DNA from: Planctomycetia bacterium
Lineage (GTDB): Bacteria; Planctomycetota; UBA8108; SXIK01
Reading direction: 5' to 3'
DNA length: 64,000 nt
Assembly: GCA_005772855.1 (NCBI GenBank)
Contig: SXIK01000173.1
Span: 1-64,000 of the forward strand
Part shown: in pieces, positions 9,236-18,900 of the stretch
Position numbering within the stretch: the stretch's first letter is position 1
Layout of the letters: every line of letters starts with the position of its first letter
Position numbers and translations under genes: made by a program
Notes under the pieces: generated by a model
Databases searched by the model: none
Told to the model about the DNA's origin: nothing
What the model saw: only the letters and a program-made list of their open reading frames with translations

Positions 9236-9411
9236 CACTGTGGGACCTCCCTTCTCACGTGGCCAATCGCTTCGGCAAGCCCCCCCTCAGTCCGGCCATG
9301 GCAGCCTCTCAGTTCATTGTGGTCCAGTCCGGGCCTGTGGAGCAAAATCGTGTGCAGGTCATGAACAATGTGCATGTTGGGTGCTTCCTTGTAGCCAAAG
9401 TAGCGAGGGAC
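9235..9411 (-). pseudogene. Remnant of a DUF1501-type protein (C-terminus only)
   Basis: Reverse-strand translation reads FGYKEAPNMH, VHDLHTILLH, GLDHNEL and GHVRREV. By family memory this matches the C-terminus of DUF1501/sulfatase-like proteins, which typically have DEFGYKAV, VHDLHATILHLLGLDH and a final RDFRLTDVHG. The rest of that gene (normally about 450 aa) is absent: the upstream frame closes or becomes unrelated, and the next recognisable sequence is an interspersed repeat. Only about 58 codons survive, ending in a TGA that overlaps the SDR start. DUF1501 proteins are characteristic of Planctomycetota. Confidence 0.55.
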
Positions 9412-9573
9412 CCTGAGGGCCGGGCGTGAGTCTATTGACAAGGCGACGGGCTCAACCATCGTTCATCACCTCCGCCAGTACGGAATTCTCGAGCGTGTCA
9501 AATATCGAGTGTCGCGCGTCAGCCGAGCCCACGGCCCAGTGCACCCAGTCTCCTATCCATGGCACGAGGGCAG

Positions 9574-9716
9574 CTATACTCCTTGCGGGGGAGGAAGACC
9601 TCCCCCGCAACGGGACGCCTGACGATGTGCCTCCCTCTCCTCGACGCTCGACGAGCACCTCGCGCGCCGAATATGGGTGAGGGTTGGCCAAGGTGTCCCG
9701 GCCATGGCGGGTTATC
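9574..9716 (+). repeat. Interspersed palindromic repeat, copy A
   Basis: Copy of a family found at least six times here. It starts with a perfect 12-bp hairpin (TTGCGGGGGAGG, loop AAGA, CCTCCCCCGCAA), continues through a variable G+C-rich middle, and ends with the family core (GGCCAAGGTGTCCCGGCCATGG) and a GGCGGGTTAT end. It lies in the 530-bp gap between the SDR/DUF1501 remnant and the large regulator. The 100-aa reverse ORF across it is an artefact of the repeat. Confidence 0.75.
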
Positions 9717-9769
9717 TTGGCACGGTTCCAGTCGAAATTCACCTGCGTTTGCACCTCAAAGCCCGAGCG

Positions 9770-12700
9770 TCAATTGTCCCCCGGTTCCGCCACGCTATCG
9801 ATCTCCTCCTCGTTTTGTTCCGAAACGTAGATTCCGCGTTTCAGATCGTGCTTCTTGAGCAGATTCGAGAGCTGAGGTCGGTGAACCCCGAGTTCACGCG
9901 CAGCGTGCGTAATATTCCCGCCTGTCTTACGAAGAGTCGTCTCAATCTTGTGACGTTCGAGGATGAGCTTGGCTTCGCGGAGAGTAATCTGCGGTTCAAG
10001 CAATGCTATCAACTCGTTCAAGACCTTGCGATCGTGCGCCTCTGGCAAGAGCCGCCTCCGCAGCTCAAAGTAAATCTCAGCACCCTGATGGAAACGGTTA
10101 CTGGCCGACAGAATCTCCATCGGAACAGTGACCCCGACACGGGCTGCCAGCTTGTCCCCCACCCTGGCGGCAATTTCGTTCTGCGCGCTCAAGTCAGACT
10201 CGGCAAGAAGCACACTCAGTACGGGAGCCCCCCAACAAATCGCCGCCTCGTGGGGCAGAAGAGTGACAAGGTCTCTTGCCAATTCCTGCGCAAGCTCGGC
10301 GCGACCCTCCCCAATCGCCTCATCGAGTTGGGGCAAGTAATAGCCCAGCAAGGTGAACGACTTGCCGTGCAAATTGAACCAGCGATACGCCTCCTTGAGC
10401 CGTTCAAGAAAGTAGCTCGCCGTGTAAAAACCGGTAACCGGCTCGCGAACCGCGATCTCAAGCTCTCGGCGATTGGAGAGGGCCACTGCCGCATGCTGTG
10501 CGAAGGTCTCCAGGAGCGATTGATTCCTCGGCAGGAATTGCCCCACAACAACTGGCTTGTCGAGGTAGACACCGCCGAAGATGCGCTCGTCCGTCATGAA
10601 CGGAACGACCAATATTGAGCAGTGGCTCAAGGCACCCAGAGTCAGGCCCCGCTCCTGCTTCTCAGGCTTTTGGCTCGCCTCGGGCTTCTCCGACGTGAGC
10701 TCCCCGCCGCCGGTGGCCAGGATTGAGCGACCACGTTTCACGGACTCCTGAGCAATACCGCTGGCCGCCTGATACTCGGGATGCTGAAGCGGGTCCTTTC
10801 CGAACCCGTGAAAAGCCACCGGGAAGTACTGGCGGTTTTGGACCCGCAAAATGAAGCCGCGGTCAGCCCCGGCCAGATCAACGGCCTCGCCAAGTACACG
10901 GTCGTAAAAATGGAGTTGGCTCAGCTCCGAATGAACTCTCAAGATGCGCGTCGCCAAGTCCTTGAAGTCGGAGAACCCAACCGGGCGGTCCTTCTGGCCA
11001 GAAGAAGCCTGCGGCTCACGGACCTCAGCAGGCGGACTCGTCGTTGCACGGCCCAGAGCATCCTTTCGGAAACGCGCCAAGTCCTCCGCGAACGTCTTGC
11101 GCCTGCGATCCTCGAAGTACCGGGCCGAGCGGTCTTCCGTGAGCCTTTCCCCTGTCTGTTTCAGAATCAGCTCTGCTTTTCCGTAGTAGTTGGCAGCCTC
11201 CGCGAACTCTCGCTGCGAATGGCACACCTTCGCGAGCGAATAGTAGAGCTGGAACAGCGTCGTCACGTCGCTAATCTTCTGACTCAGCTCAAGCGCCTTG
11301 TGAAGAAATTCTCGAGCCTTCTCGATATTTCCTCCCTTGAGGAAACGGTGGATATTCCCTTTGATCGTTAGCGCTCGGACCTGCAAGTCGAGCGCCTTGA
11401 CCTCTTCAGCAATGAGTTGGCCTCGAGAAGCGTACTTGAGCGACTCATCCAGAAGCTCACGGACAAGCTTCATCTCGGCAAGATCAAGGAGGGCCGAGAC
11501 TTCGCGGCGTCGGTGCCCCAGCTTGCCGTGCACCTCTGAAGCGAACTTCAAACTTTTCTCGGCGGCGTTCCAGTCGCGACCAAGAGCCTTGAGGTTCCCC
11601 TCGAGTAAGGCACCGTCGGCCTCCTGCGAGCGCAGCTTGAACTCTGTCGCCAGAATCGAGACCTGCTTCGAGTAGACCTCGGCCTCCTTGAGGTCGCCGA
11701 TCTCCAAGTGGACTCGACCCAACTGACAAATACCTTCGACGAGCCCCCGGGTCTCCCCCAGTTTTTGGCTATTGTCAATTTCCCGGCGAAAGTATTCGAG
11801 CGACTTCTCGTATCGACCCAGGCGGAAGTAAAGGTCGCCCAGGATCACGGACGTAGGATTCTGCCCAACGAAGTCCCCGATCCGCTCCTTCAAAGCCAGA
11901 CTGCGGTTCAGGATCTCGATCGTTTTCAGGTAGTCACCGCTCCGCAGATAGACTCGTCCAAGCTCGTCGTAAGATCGACACAGACCTGGCAAATCATGCT
12001 GGCGCCGCCGAATCTCAAGCGACTTGTACAGGTATCGGGCCGCGCGGAAGTGATGGCCTCGCTCGAGATAAACTCTCCCCAGCTCGTCCAGCGCTCCCAC
12101 TGAGGCTTCCTTCAGCCCCAACCGCTCAAAAGCATCCAACGCGCGCTCGTAGTTGTCAACAGCGTGAGCGTAGTCGCCCTTTCTGTAAAAGGCGCTCGCC
12201 ATGATACGGTAAATCTCGCCAAGCTCTGGCACGTCACCAATCTTTTGGCAAATGCTGGCACCGTTAAGACTGAAATTGATCGCACGCTTCAAATCTTGCC
12301 GCTCCAGCCGCATCCGGGCGGTGGCCAACTGTAGGCGAACACCCAGGCGGGTGTTCTCATCCTTCAGGTGCTTGGAAGCTTTCCCCAGAATCTTCAGCCC
12401 CTTCGCAGGATCGGTCAGCCGGGCAGCCTCGGCCTCGAGGAGCACCAATTCGACCTTGCGCTCCGAGCTCAACTCAGCACCCCCCTCTGTCTGCGTCCGT
12501 CTCAGAATTTCCTCCGCGGCTGGCCCAGCCTTGAGCGCAAGGCTGATTCGGGCCGTCTGCTCAAGGATCTCGAGCCGCTGAGCTTTGTCTTCTGGCGCCG
12601 AGAGCAGTTCGATCATGCGGTACTGGACTCGACGAGCCTTCTCAAGTGCAAAGGCACGCACAAAACGCTGAACCGCGATACGGCCGTGGGGTATCGAGCT

Positions 12701-14683
12701 CTGAGGCTCAAGCCCACGACGAAGGTGATAGTAAACTTCGAACGCGGCCTCATCGCTCTTGCCAGCAAGCTTCGCCCGGTACTCCTCGCCGACCCTCTGG
12801 TGGAGAACCCTTTTCTGTTCGACAGGAATGGCCTCTTCGACCACCAGAGCGTAGTCCCAGAGCCGAAAGAAGTACGAATCGCCAGGCGATTCGTGGCGCT
12901 CGACAATTCCTCGATCCTCGAGAGCGACTAACGCCGACGAAACAGAATCGACTGGGCTCGCGCCGTCGAGAGGGGGAGCATCGAAAAGTCCCTCGAGCAC
13001 ATGGCGGAGCAGCGTCGGCGTGACGGGACGACGTGCCGTCGCCATGGCCTGGAGCACACGCAACTCGTTCTTCGTGGCGCTGGACAGGCGAAGTCGCACA
13101 ATGGCGTGGCGTCGTCTCAGGGGTTGGCCATCGTCGGGAAAGTCAATGCGGCCAAGCGGCAACGCCGGGCCCGGGGAAACCATGGGGTCGGTACTGGAGA
13201 ACGAGGGTACGGTGAGGAACGACGCCAGCGCCTCAACAATCGACTGGCCGCTCCAGACGCTCAGGGGATCCTCCCCAGGACCGATCGACCTGTCAAAAAC
13301 TCCTTCCCCGAGGTAGAGCGCCCGAAGAAGCTCCTGCATGAAACTGGGAAACCCTTCGCTGGCCTCGAAGATCGCGTGGACCAGATCTGGTGAAACGCGA
13401 ACCCTCATGCCTCCGACCTCTACATCCTGAAGACACAGCGCAAGAAACTGCTCCGCCTCCGAGGCGTTGAGCGGTCGCAATTCGCCGTGGTACGCGAATG
13501 GCTGCTCACCGAGCGCCCTCAAGGCCTGCTCGAGGTAATGGGCCTCGTTGACAAAGCCCCGATAGTTCGCCAGGATCATCAACCGAGCACCTTCGGCTGG
13601 CTTGAGGTGGCTTGTTGTGGCTGCTGCCTCCAATGACTCCGACCCCTTCACAGTTCGGACATCCTTGTCGATGGCGGCCGAAGCAGCCAAGGGCATGAGT
13701 GCCGAGCCTGCCGGCTGGGGAGAGCGACCCCACCTTGCCTCGCCGCGAGCAACCCCAGGGGGAAACGCATAGTACGGAACCCCCAATAGCTCCTGAGCGC
13801 TTGCAGTGCTTCGGGTCAAGGCTCGCCATTCGTCGCCTTCGAAGTCATCAAGCTCGGGGCCAGCTCCAATGTCGGCCAGAAGAACGGAGCCCCCCAGACC
13901 TCCAGCAGCTCCCGGCGACTCAACGGGGACCTTTTCTTGAGTGTGAAGGTTGCGCCCGATGTAGTCCAGCAACTCGATCGTTGGCAAATCGCTCCAGTGC
14001 AAGTCGTGCACGAGTATGAGAAGCGGCTTGTAAGCGGTCACCTCCAAGAGTAGCTGTGTGATCGCTTCAAAGATACGAACCTTCCCTGCCTCATCGAATT
14101 CGATCGTGCCTCCAGCCTCCATGCTACCGGTACTCTTCGGCATCACCATCGCCTGAGCCTCGCCCGCGTCGGCTCCATAGAGCTCTGGCATTACACTCTC
14201 GAGCCCGTAGCGATATTTCTCCTGAAGAGCGGCTCCCTGGCTGTGATCCCGCAGGATCTCACGGATGGCGTGAAGAAAGGGCTTGAAAGGGATGCCTTCG
14301 ACGTCGTGGTGGTTCACCTCATAGACGGAGATCCGCTTCTGGCTCGCATTCTCACGGAACTGGCGAAAAACGCGGGTTTTCCCGATGCCGTCGGCTCCGC
14401 GGTAAAGGAGAATGTGCTTCGCGTCTTCCGCGTGATCCTGGACTTGCTGCGACTTTGGGCGGGAATCCACGGGAGGAATGGCAAACTTTCTGCCAGCACC
14501 CTGGGAGTCCCTGACCCCGGCAGAAGTCCGCTGAAACCTCGTTCGAAGCAGCGCTTGCCGCGCCTCGGAGGAAAACAGCTCGTCGAAGAACGTCCGCATG
14601 AACAGCGCTTCCAGGCCAACACGCTCATCCTCTCGGAACTGGAAGCTGGTCGGAAAAGGGAATCTGTCTAAAGCTTTATCCAT
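9770..14683 (-). CDS. Large signalling ATPase with TPR, GAF, degenerate GGDEF and Fis-type HTH domains
   Basis: A 1637-aa cytoplasmic regulator. Order: AAA/STAND ATPase with Walker A GADGIGKT (96-103) and Walker B LLILVHDLHWSD (221-232); a low-complexity Gly/Ala-rich insertion at about 251-365 splitting the ATPase; winged-helix-like region to about 620; TPR array about 820-1180 (repeats such as ELGRVYLERGHHFRAARYLY); GAF domain about 1245-1405; a GGDEF-like segment 1413-1545 that keeps EPVTGFYTASYFLERL but has WGAP in place of GGDEF; and a Fis-type helix-turn-helix about 1565-1612 (GGNITHAARELGVHRPQLSNLLKK). It likely integrates a small-molecule signal and binds DNA. Related proteins often carry an N-terminal kinase domain; none is visible here. 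It follows the yihY gene by 32 bp, probably in one transcript. Confidence 0.85.
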   Translation of the reverse strand: MDKALDRFPFPTSFQFREDERVGLEALFMRTFFDELFSSEARQALLRTRFQRTSAGVRDSQGAGRKFAIPPVDSRPKSQQVQDHAEDAKHILLYRGADGIGKTRVFRQFRENASQKRISVYEVNHHDVEGIPFKPFLHAIREILRDHSQGAALQEKYRYGLESVMPELYGADAGEAQAMVMPKSTGSMEAGGTIEFDEAGKVRIFEAITQLLLEVTAYKPLLILVHDLHWSDLPTIELLDYIGRNLHTQEKVPVESPGAAGGLGGSVLLADIGAGPELDDFEGDEWRALTRSTASAQELLGVPYYAFPPGVARGEARWGRSPQPAGSALMPLAASAAIDKDVRTVKGSESLEAAATTSHLKPAEGARLMILANYRGFVNEAHYLEQALRALGEQPFAYHGELRPLNASEAEQFLALCLQDVEVGGMRVRVSPDLVHAIFEASEGFPSFMQELLRALYLGEGVFDRSIGPGEDPLSVWSGQSIVEALASFLTVPSFSSTDPMVSPGPALPLGRIDFPDDGQPLRRRHAIVRLRLSSATKNELRVLQAMATARRPVTPTLLRHVLEGLFDAPPLDGASPVDSVSSALVALEDRGIVERHESPGDSYFFRLWDYALVVEEAIPVEQKRVLHQRVGEEYRAKLAGKSDEAAFEVYYHLRRGLEPQSSIPHGRIAVQRFVRAFALEKARRVQYRMIELLSAPEDKAQRLEILEQTARISLALKAGPAAEEILRRTQTEGGAELSSERKVELVLLEAEAARLTDPAKGLKILGKASKHLKDENTRLGVRLQLATARMRLERQDLKRAINFSLNGASICQKIGDVPELGEIYRIMASAFYRKGDYAHAVDNYERALDAFERLGLKEASVGALDELGRVYLERGHHFRAARYLYKSLEIRRRQHDLPGLCRSYDELGRVYLRSGDYLKTIEILNRSLALKERIGDFVGQNPTSVILGDLYFRLGRYEKSLEYFRREIDNSQKLGETRGLVEGICQLGRVHLEIGDLKEAEVYSKQVSILATEFKLRSQEADGALLEGNLKALGRDWNAAEKSLKFASEVHGKLGHRRREVSALLDLAEMKLVRELLDESLKYASRGQLIAEEVKALDLQVRALTIKGNIHRFLKGGNIEKAREFLHKALELSQKISDVTTLFQLYYSLAKVCHSQREFAEAANYYGKAELILKQTGERLTEDRSARYFEDRRRKTFAEDLARFRKDALGRATTSPPAEVREPQASSGQKDRPVGFSDFKDLATRILRVHSELSQLHFYDRVLGEAVDLAGADRGFILRVQNRQYFPVAFHGFGKDPLQHPEYQAASGIAQESVKRGRSILATGGGELTSEKPEASQKPEKQERGLTLGALSHCSILVVPFMTDERIFGGVYLDKPVVVGQFLPRNQSLLETFAQHAAVALSNRRELEIAVREPVTGFYTASYFLERLKEAYRWFNLHGKSFTLLGYYLPQLDEAIGEGRAELAQELARDLVTLLPHEAAICWGAPVLSVLLAESDLSAQNEIAARVGDKLAARVGVTVPMEILSASNRFHQGAEIYFELRRRLLPEAHDRKVLNELIALLEPQITLREAKLILERHKIETTLRKTGGNITHAARELGVHRPQLSNLLKKHDLKRGIYVSEQNEEEIDSVAEPGDN

Positions 14684-14715
14684 CGCACTTAGTCAAAAGG
14701 AAGTCGTCACGGGTG

Positions 14716-16089
14716 TCAATTGTGTAGCAGCGATTGGGGTGCACTTTGCGGCAGCGCCAGCAGATCGGCCAGCGTTTTTCCCAGGAATGCCCCAATGTAG
14801 CGAGAATGGGCTTCGTCAAGAAGCGACCTTGACGCGAGCTGGTGTGCCGGCACCCGCGTCATGCCCGAAGCACCCGGAGCATACCCAAGAACGTCAGATT
14901 GGAAGAGTTCGACAACGTTCTCCAGTCGAATCAAACTTGGATCTCGAGCCAGGGCGAACTCACCCGGCCCACCGGCATTCGCAACCAGCACTCCGGCATC
15001 CGCAAGCTTGCGAGCCACTTCTTCCACCTGGCTCGTCGGGATTGAAAGTTCCGCCGCTACAACGGAAGCCTGCGGCAGAGATTCGCCAGCCTTGAAGGCA
15101 CGGCCAATGCGCTCCAGGTAGTAGATAGCGACATGATGCTCGGCGACTATTCTTGCGTGAATAGAGCTCTTCACGAACTCCTCGCTGAGTCGACCAGAGT
15201 TTTGGTGCGCGTAGGCAAACTCACAACCCCAGAGCACAATCGTCCAATTCAGGTACACCCACACCAGAAAAAATGGGACGATCGACAGAGTGCCATAAAG
15301 CGAGGTCGCAGCGCTGGACCAATCGAAATAAACCTTGAATACGCCTTTCGAAGTCTCCCAAAGTGTCGCTGCAATGAAGGCTCCAAACGCCGCGCTCTTG
15401 CAATTCACATGGGCTTGCGGCAGATATCGGTAAAGCAGAGTCAAGCCCAGGAACCCCAGCGTCAAGGGCACAAGAAATCCGTAAAGCGCCTGAAGCAAGA
15501 GCGATGATTGAGTCCAATGGTCAATGATTCCGCCCCGGGGCACGAGCCAGTCTCCGACCCACAGCGTGGTAGCCATGAGAAAGGGACTCAACGTGAGGAT
15601 CGCCCAGAAGGTGAGCGCCTTTTGAATATAGCTGCGCCTGCCTTTGACCTTCCATAGCCGATTGAAAATCCTCTCGGCAGCATTCAGCCCGCCCATGGCC
15701 GCGCCGACCAGGCTCGCAAGGGCCAGTATCCCGACAATGCCTGCGGCCTTGTTCTGGAAGGCCTTCCTCGAAATGTTCTGCTCCAACCAGACTGAAAGCT
15801 GTTGCTGAAACGAGGGGGCGAGTCGCGGAAAAACATTCTCCTTCACGTACTCGATAAACTCGTCCCCCTTTCCGAACTGCACCGCAATCCCCAGAAGTAA
15901 CACGCTGAGCGGCATCAGCGAGATGACGGTGGCAAAGCTGAGCGTCGCGGCTCGCTCAAAGCAAAAATCCCTCCCAAACTCGCGAGCGGCGAGCCAACAC
16001 ACCTTGGCACTTCTCAGCAATGCACCCCGCAGCCCTTTGAGGCTGGAGAGGCGATTGGAGAAGAGCCAACCTCTGAGAAAGGAGCGCAA
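14716..16089 (-). CDS. YihY/virulence factor BrkB family membrane protein
   Basis: Inner-membrane protein of 457 aa. The N-terminal 290 residues contain about six hydrophobic helices and BrkB/YihY hallmarks: ERAATLSFATVISLMPLSVLLLG near the start, FNRLWKVKGRRS, and LFLVWVYLNWTIVLWGCEFAYA at the end of the membrane part. Once annotated as RNase BN, the family has no settled function. The C-terminal 150 residues look like a winged helix (SVVAAELSIPTSQVEEVARKL). Upstream is about 1.1 kb of non-coding DNA; downstream, after 32 bp, lies the large ATPase regulator. Confidence 0.88.
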   Translation of the reverse strand: MRSFLRGWLFSNRLSSLKGLRGALLRSAKVCWLAAREFGRDFCFERAATLSFATVISLMPLSVLLLGIAVQFGKGDEFIEYVKENVFPRLAPSFQQQLSVWLEQNISRKAFQNKAAGIVGILALASLVGAAMGGLNAAERIFNRLWKVKGRRSYIQKALTFWAILTLSPFLMATTLWVGDWLVPRGGIIDHWTQSSLLLQALYGFLVPLTLGFLGLTLLYRYLPQAHVNCKSAAFGAFIAATLWETSKGVFKVYFDWSSAATSLYGTLSIVPFFLVWVYLNWTIVLWGCEFAYAHQNSGRLSEEFVKSSIHARIVAEHHVAIYYLERIGRAFKAGESLPQASVVAAELSIPTSQVEEVARKLADAGVLVANAGGPGEFALARDPSLIRLENVVELFQSDVLGYAPGASGMTRVPAHQLASRSLLDEAHSRYIGAFLGKTLADLLALPQSAPQSLLHN

Positions 16090-17287
16090 GTTCTTTACTC
16101 GACCAAGCAGCGCGAAAAACGAAGTGCGCCATCACTTCCAATTTTCCACGTGGGTTCAGCCAGGGTCCACCAAGCCATTGGAGTCGTCAAAGGATACGTG
16201 CTCTCAACGGCGCTGTGCAGCAAAAATCTTACCCGGGGCAAGTCCAGGAGCGCCCCGACCCGCCACGCCCGATCCCACTGAGAGAGCACACCAGCTCCGA
16301 GAATAAAAAATCTCCTCATCGTCCCTACTCGATGAGGAGCTTGTTTGGGTCTGAAATAAACGAGGAAAAAGAGGGACCTACCGTGAGTTTGTAGGGAAGG
16401 GTAGGCTTAACCAATAATCATCAATAAATTTGGAAGGTGACTCGCAACGACCACTATTTATTCGGGACTTTCTTGTGGCCCCACAGGCCGCTGCCGGCCA
16501 TGGACCTTATCATGCCACGAAAAGAAGCTTTTGCTGTCCTCTTCCCAGAGCACACGAGAGCTTCGCTTGAAATCCGACCAAACCACACCGAAATCTTGCG
16601 CTACCAACCTCGAGAGACGAGTGCGGGATCACGTTGACCGAAAGACACTTTTTCCCATCGAAAAACACACCTCTCGGTCGAGAGAAAACCAAGAAAAATC
16701 CGATCCGGCGGAAACCATTACCATGGCGATAATCGCCAATATTCTCTATACGGCAAAGATTGGGGCGCCCTGGTCAACACTCCGCATTATCGGTGCCGCA
16801 GGCGCCCGCCGCCTGTCCAGAACCGAGTGGAGAGGGGACGCCACCAGGCGTCGGGTGCGGGAGAACTCTCCCCCCGCAAGGAGTATGTCTTTTCTCAATT
16901 GCCTTCTTCAACCTTCGATACCATGTTCTCTCTGCGACCAGTGACGGAGGTGTAGCATGCAGGAAGGCGAAAATCAAGCTAATTGTTCGCAAAACTATTT
17001 TCTTGGGTTATCGGTACCTGACAGCTCATTCCAAGATCCCCATTCCGCCGCGCCGGGGCCCTGCTACGGAATCTTGAGACGGGCCTCAAGTATCAGCATC
17101 AGCACTCCAACCCTTCAGTTGACAAAAGTCTCCCGGAGAGGCAAACAGCGCGTCTCGAATAGAAAACCACCGCGGCTCGTCCAATGATTATTCGCCTCGA
17201 TCTGAAGACTCTTTGCTTTCCGACACCGGAATGTCCTTGCGGCCGCCAATGGAAATCGTAACAAGAGGTTTCTTGAGCAAGCTATCC
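16090..17287. other. Long intergenic region with one repeat copy
   Basis: About 1.2 kb between the divergent yihY and ECF sigma genes. The only structure I can support is repeat copy F at 16741-16887. The rest is more A+T-rich than its surroundings. The listed short ORFs lack ribosome binding sites or motifs and look random. A TTGACA box at 17119-17124 has no convincing -10 partner. Confidence 0.6.
16741..16887 (-). repeat. Interspersed palindromic repeat, copy F
   Basis: Read on the minus strand, it begins ATACTCCTTGCGGGGGGAGA, has the GACGCCTGG and GGGCGCC middle blocks, and ends with a diverged core (GACCAGGGCGCCCCAATC). It is the most decayed of the six copies; the first half is close to copy A. 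Confidence 0.65.
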
Positions 17288-17911
17288 ATGCGCGACCCAT
17301 CTGACGCCGAGGACATTGAAAAAGTGGAGGAGTTCCTGGCCGGCGACCAGCGAGCCTTCGAGTTCTTGTTCGACAAGTATCGCGAGAAGGTCTACCGAAT
17401 CGCGTACCGGTTCGTTCGACACAAGGAAGATGCCCTCGAGGTGGCCCAGGATGTTTTTTTTCGTGTCGCCATGAGTCTCGACAAGTTCAAGACGGATTCA
17501 AAATTTTTTACCTGGCTATATCGGGTAACCGTCAATCGCTCCATTGACTTTACAAGGCAAAAAAAATCGAGGCCCAGGCAGAATTTGGACCCGGAAGTCC
17601 TCGAGACTCGTTCTGACGCGGGATATGGTCGAACTCAAGAGCGTTGTCCCTCTGAACTGGCAGAAGGGAAAGACACTGAACGTCTTCTCGCGAGTGCAGT
17701 CTCCAAGCTGACCGAGAAGCATCGTGCCACGTTTTTGCTCCATGCTGTTGAAAACCTGTCTTACAAGGAGATTGCCTCGGTGCTCGACTGCAGTATCGGG
17801 ACCGTGATGTCTCGACTCTTCTACGCCAGGAAGAAGCTGCAGGAGATCCTGGGGTACGGTGGGCTGGAATCACCAGGTCGCGGTCGGATTATTGGCAAGA
17901 CACACACATGA
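17288..17911 (+). CDS. RNA polymerase sigma factor, ECF (sigma-70 family)
   Basis: ECF-type sigma factor, about 207 aa from the ATG at 17288; the ORF extends to a TTG at 17213 with further ATGs at 17231 and 17249, so the start is uncertain. Region 2 is seen in GDQRAFEFLFDKYREKVYRI and DALEVAQDVFFRVAMSLDKF; region 4 in LTEKHRATFLLHAVENLSYK and IGTVMSRLFYARKKLQ. The last codons overlap the next gene by four bases (ATGA), which encodes its likely anti-sigma factor. It probably directs RNA polymerase to an envelope- or stress-related regulon; target genes unknown. Confidence 0.94.
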   Translation: MRDPSDAEDIEKVEEFLAGDQRAFEFLFDKYREKVYRIAYRFVRHKEDALEVAQDVFFRVAMSLDKFKTDSKFFTWLYRVTVNRSIDFTRQKKSRPRQNLDPEVLETRSDAGYGRTQERCPSELAEGKDTERLLASAVSKLTEKHRATFLLHAVENLSYKEIASVLDCSIGTVMSRLFYARKKLQEILGYGGLESPGRGRIIGKTHT

Positions 17912-18441
17912 GCTCAAGGAAGAGTCACATGAACGCAAACGTTGCTTGCAAAGACATCGTGTGGAAAATCGGGCCGTTCGTGGATGGTGAACTACCGACC
18001 GATGAGAGGGCGGCAGTTGAAGAGCACATGGTCAATTGCAATGACTGCGTGCAAATGGCAATTAATTTTCGGCAACTCGATGCACTCGCCGCGAAGGATT
18101 CAGTTCCGCCCGTAACAGGGGAAGAGTGGTCCCGCCTCTGGCAAGGCGTGATGGCCAGGCCACATGAACCCATAAAGTCCGAGGCAATCTCATGGCCTCG
18201 CCCATCAAGCTTCAAGTATTGGATCGTGCCCTCCCTCTCAGCGGCCGCAGCGGCACTCATTGGCTTTACGATCGGCTCCCTCTATTTCAGTGGCCCGGGG
18301 CAGCTCAATCCTTCGAATCGACACAAACCGATGACTGAGTCTGGCGGCAACGGCACCGCGGCTCTGCCTACTGGGTCAGAGCCCCCGGTGGAAATCGAAG
18401 ACGAAGTGTTCAGCATCAAGCCTTCCAAGCCGCCCAAGTAG
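17908..18441 (+). CDS. Zinc-binding anti-sigma factor (ZAS type), membrane anchored
   Basis: A 177-aa protein whose start overlaps the sigma factor stop (ATGA). The N-terminal 60 residues match the anti-sigma zinc domain, with the HxxxCxxC motif (HMVNCNDC) that binds the cognate ECF sigma. One transmembrane helix (WIVPSLSAAAAALIGFTIGSLYF) is followed by a short Pro/Ser-rich periplasmic tail. The model for the family is that release or proteolysis of this protein frees the sigma factor. Position and motif make the pairing convincing; the signal is unknown. Confidence 0.88.
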   Translation: MSSRKSHMNANVACKDIVWKIGPFVDGELPTDERAAVEEHMVNCNDCVQMAINFRQLDALAAKDSVPPVTGEEWSRLWQGVMARPHEPIKSEAISWPRPSSFKYWIVPSLSAAAAALIGFTIGSLYFSGPGQLNPSNRHKPMTESGGNGTAALPTGSEPPVEIEDEVFSIKPSKPPK

Positions 18442-18574
18442 TAGCCTGGCCTGCTCATGGCGGAACTTCACGTCGGCAAGTCCCCCATCACGCTCGTGTA
18501 GCACAGCGTCGGAGTCGCGAAAGACGACCCACAAGGGGTGACGATTTACGCTCCGTGGGCTTAGCATCCTGTCA

Positions 18575-18728
18575 AGCTCCTCGCAGGGGAGGAAGAACTC
18601 TCCCACACCGGCCGCCTGGCGGCGTCCTCACCCTGCTCGGCGCTCGATAAGCGCCGGGCGCCTTCGACACCGATGGTGAGGGATCGTTGGCCAGGATGAT
18701 GTCCCCATCATGGCCGCGAGCGGTATAC
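18575..18728 (+). repeat. Interspersed palindromic repeat, copy B
   Basis: Begins GCTCCTCGCAGGGGAGG with an imperfect hairpin, carries an inner GCGCTCGATAAGCGC hairpin and the block GATGGTGAGGGATCG, and ends with the core ATGTCCCCATCATGGCCGCG and GCGGTATACC. It lies 133 bp downstream of the anti-sigma gene. Confidence 0.75.
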
Positions 18729-18900
18729 CAGGGTGGCGGGCTGACGGAAAACACTTCAGGAAGAAGCCCCAGGTGCTGCTCGAGCGGTACCCGAGGCCAC
18801 TCCAGGAGTCATGACGGAAGCGCTCTTTCCCATCAGGAAAACATGGAGGGGCACGGGTCCACGGAATCGCCCTTGACGAGCAACCCGAACTGCTATTCGT

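Noticed and set aside
9452-9754. 100-aa minus-strand ORF across repeat copy A
   Set aside because: Most of it is repeat sequence read backwards; no motif or RBS.
17119-17150. Sigma-70 promoter with TTGACA before the ECF sigma gene
   Set aside because: No acceptable -10 box at 16-18 bp spacing.
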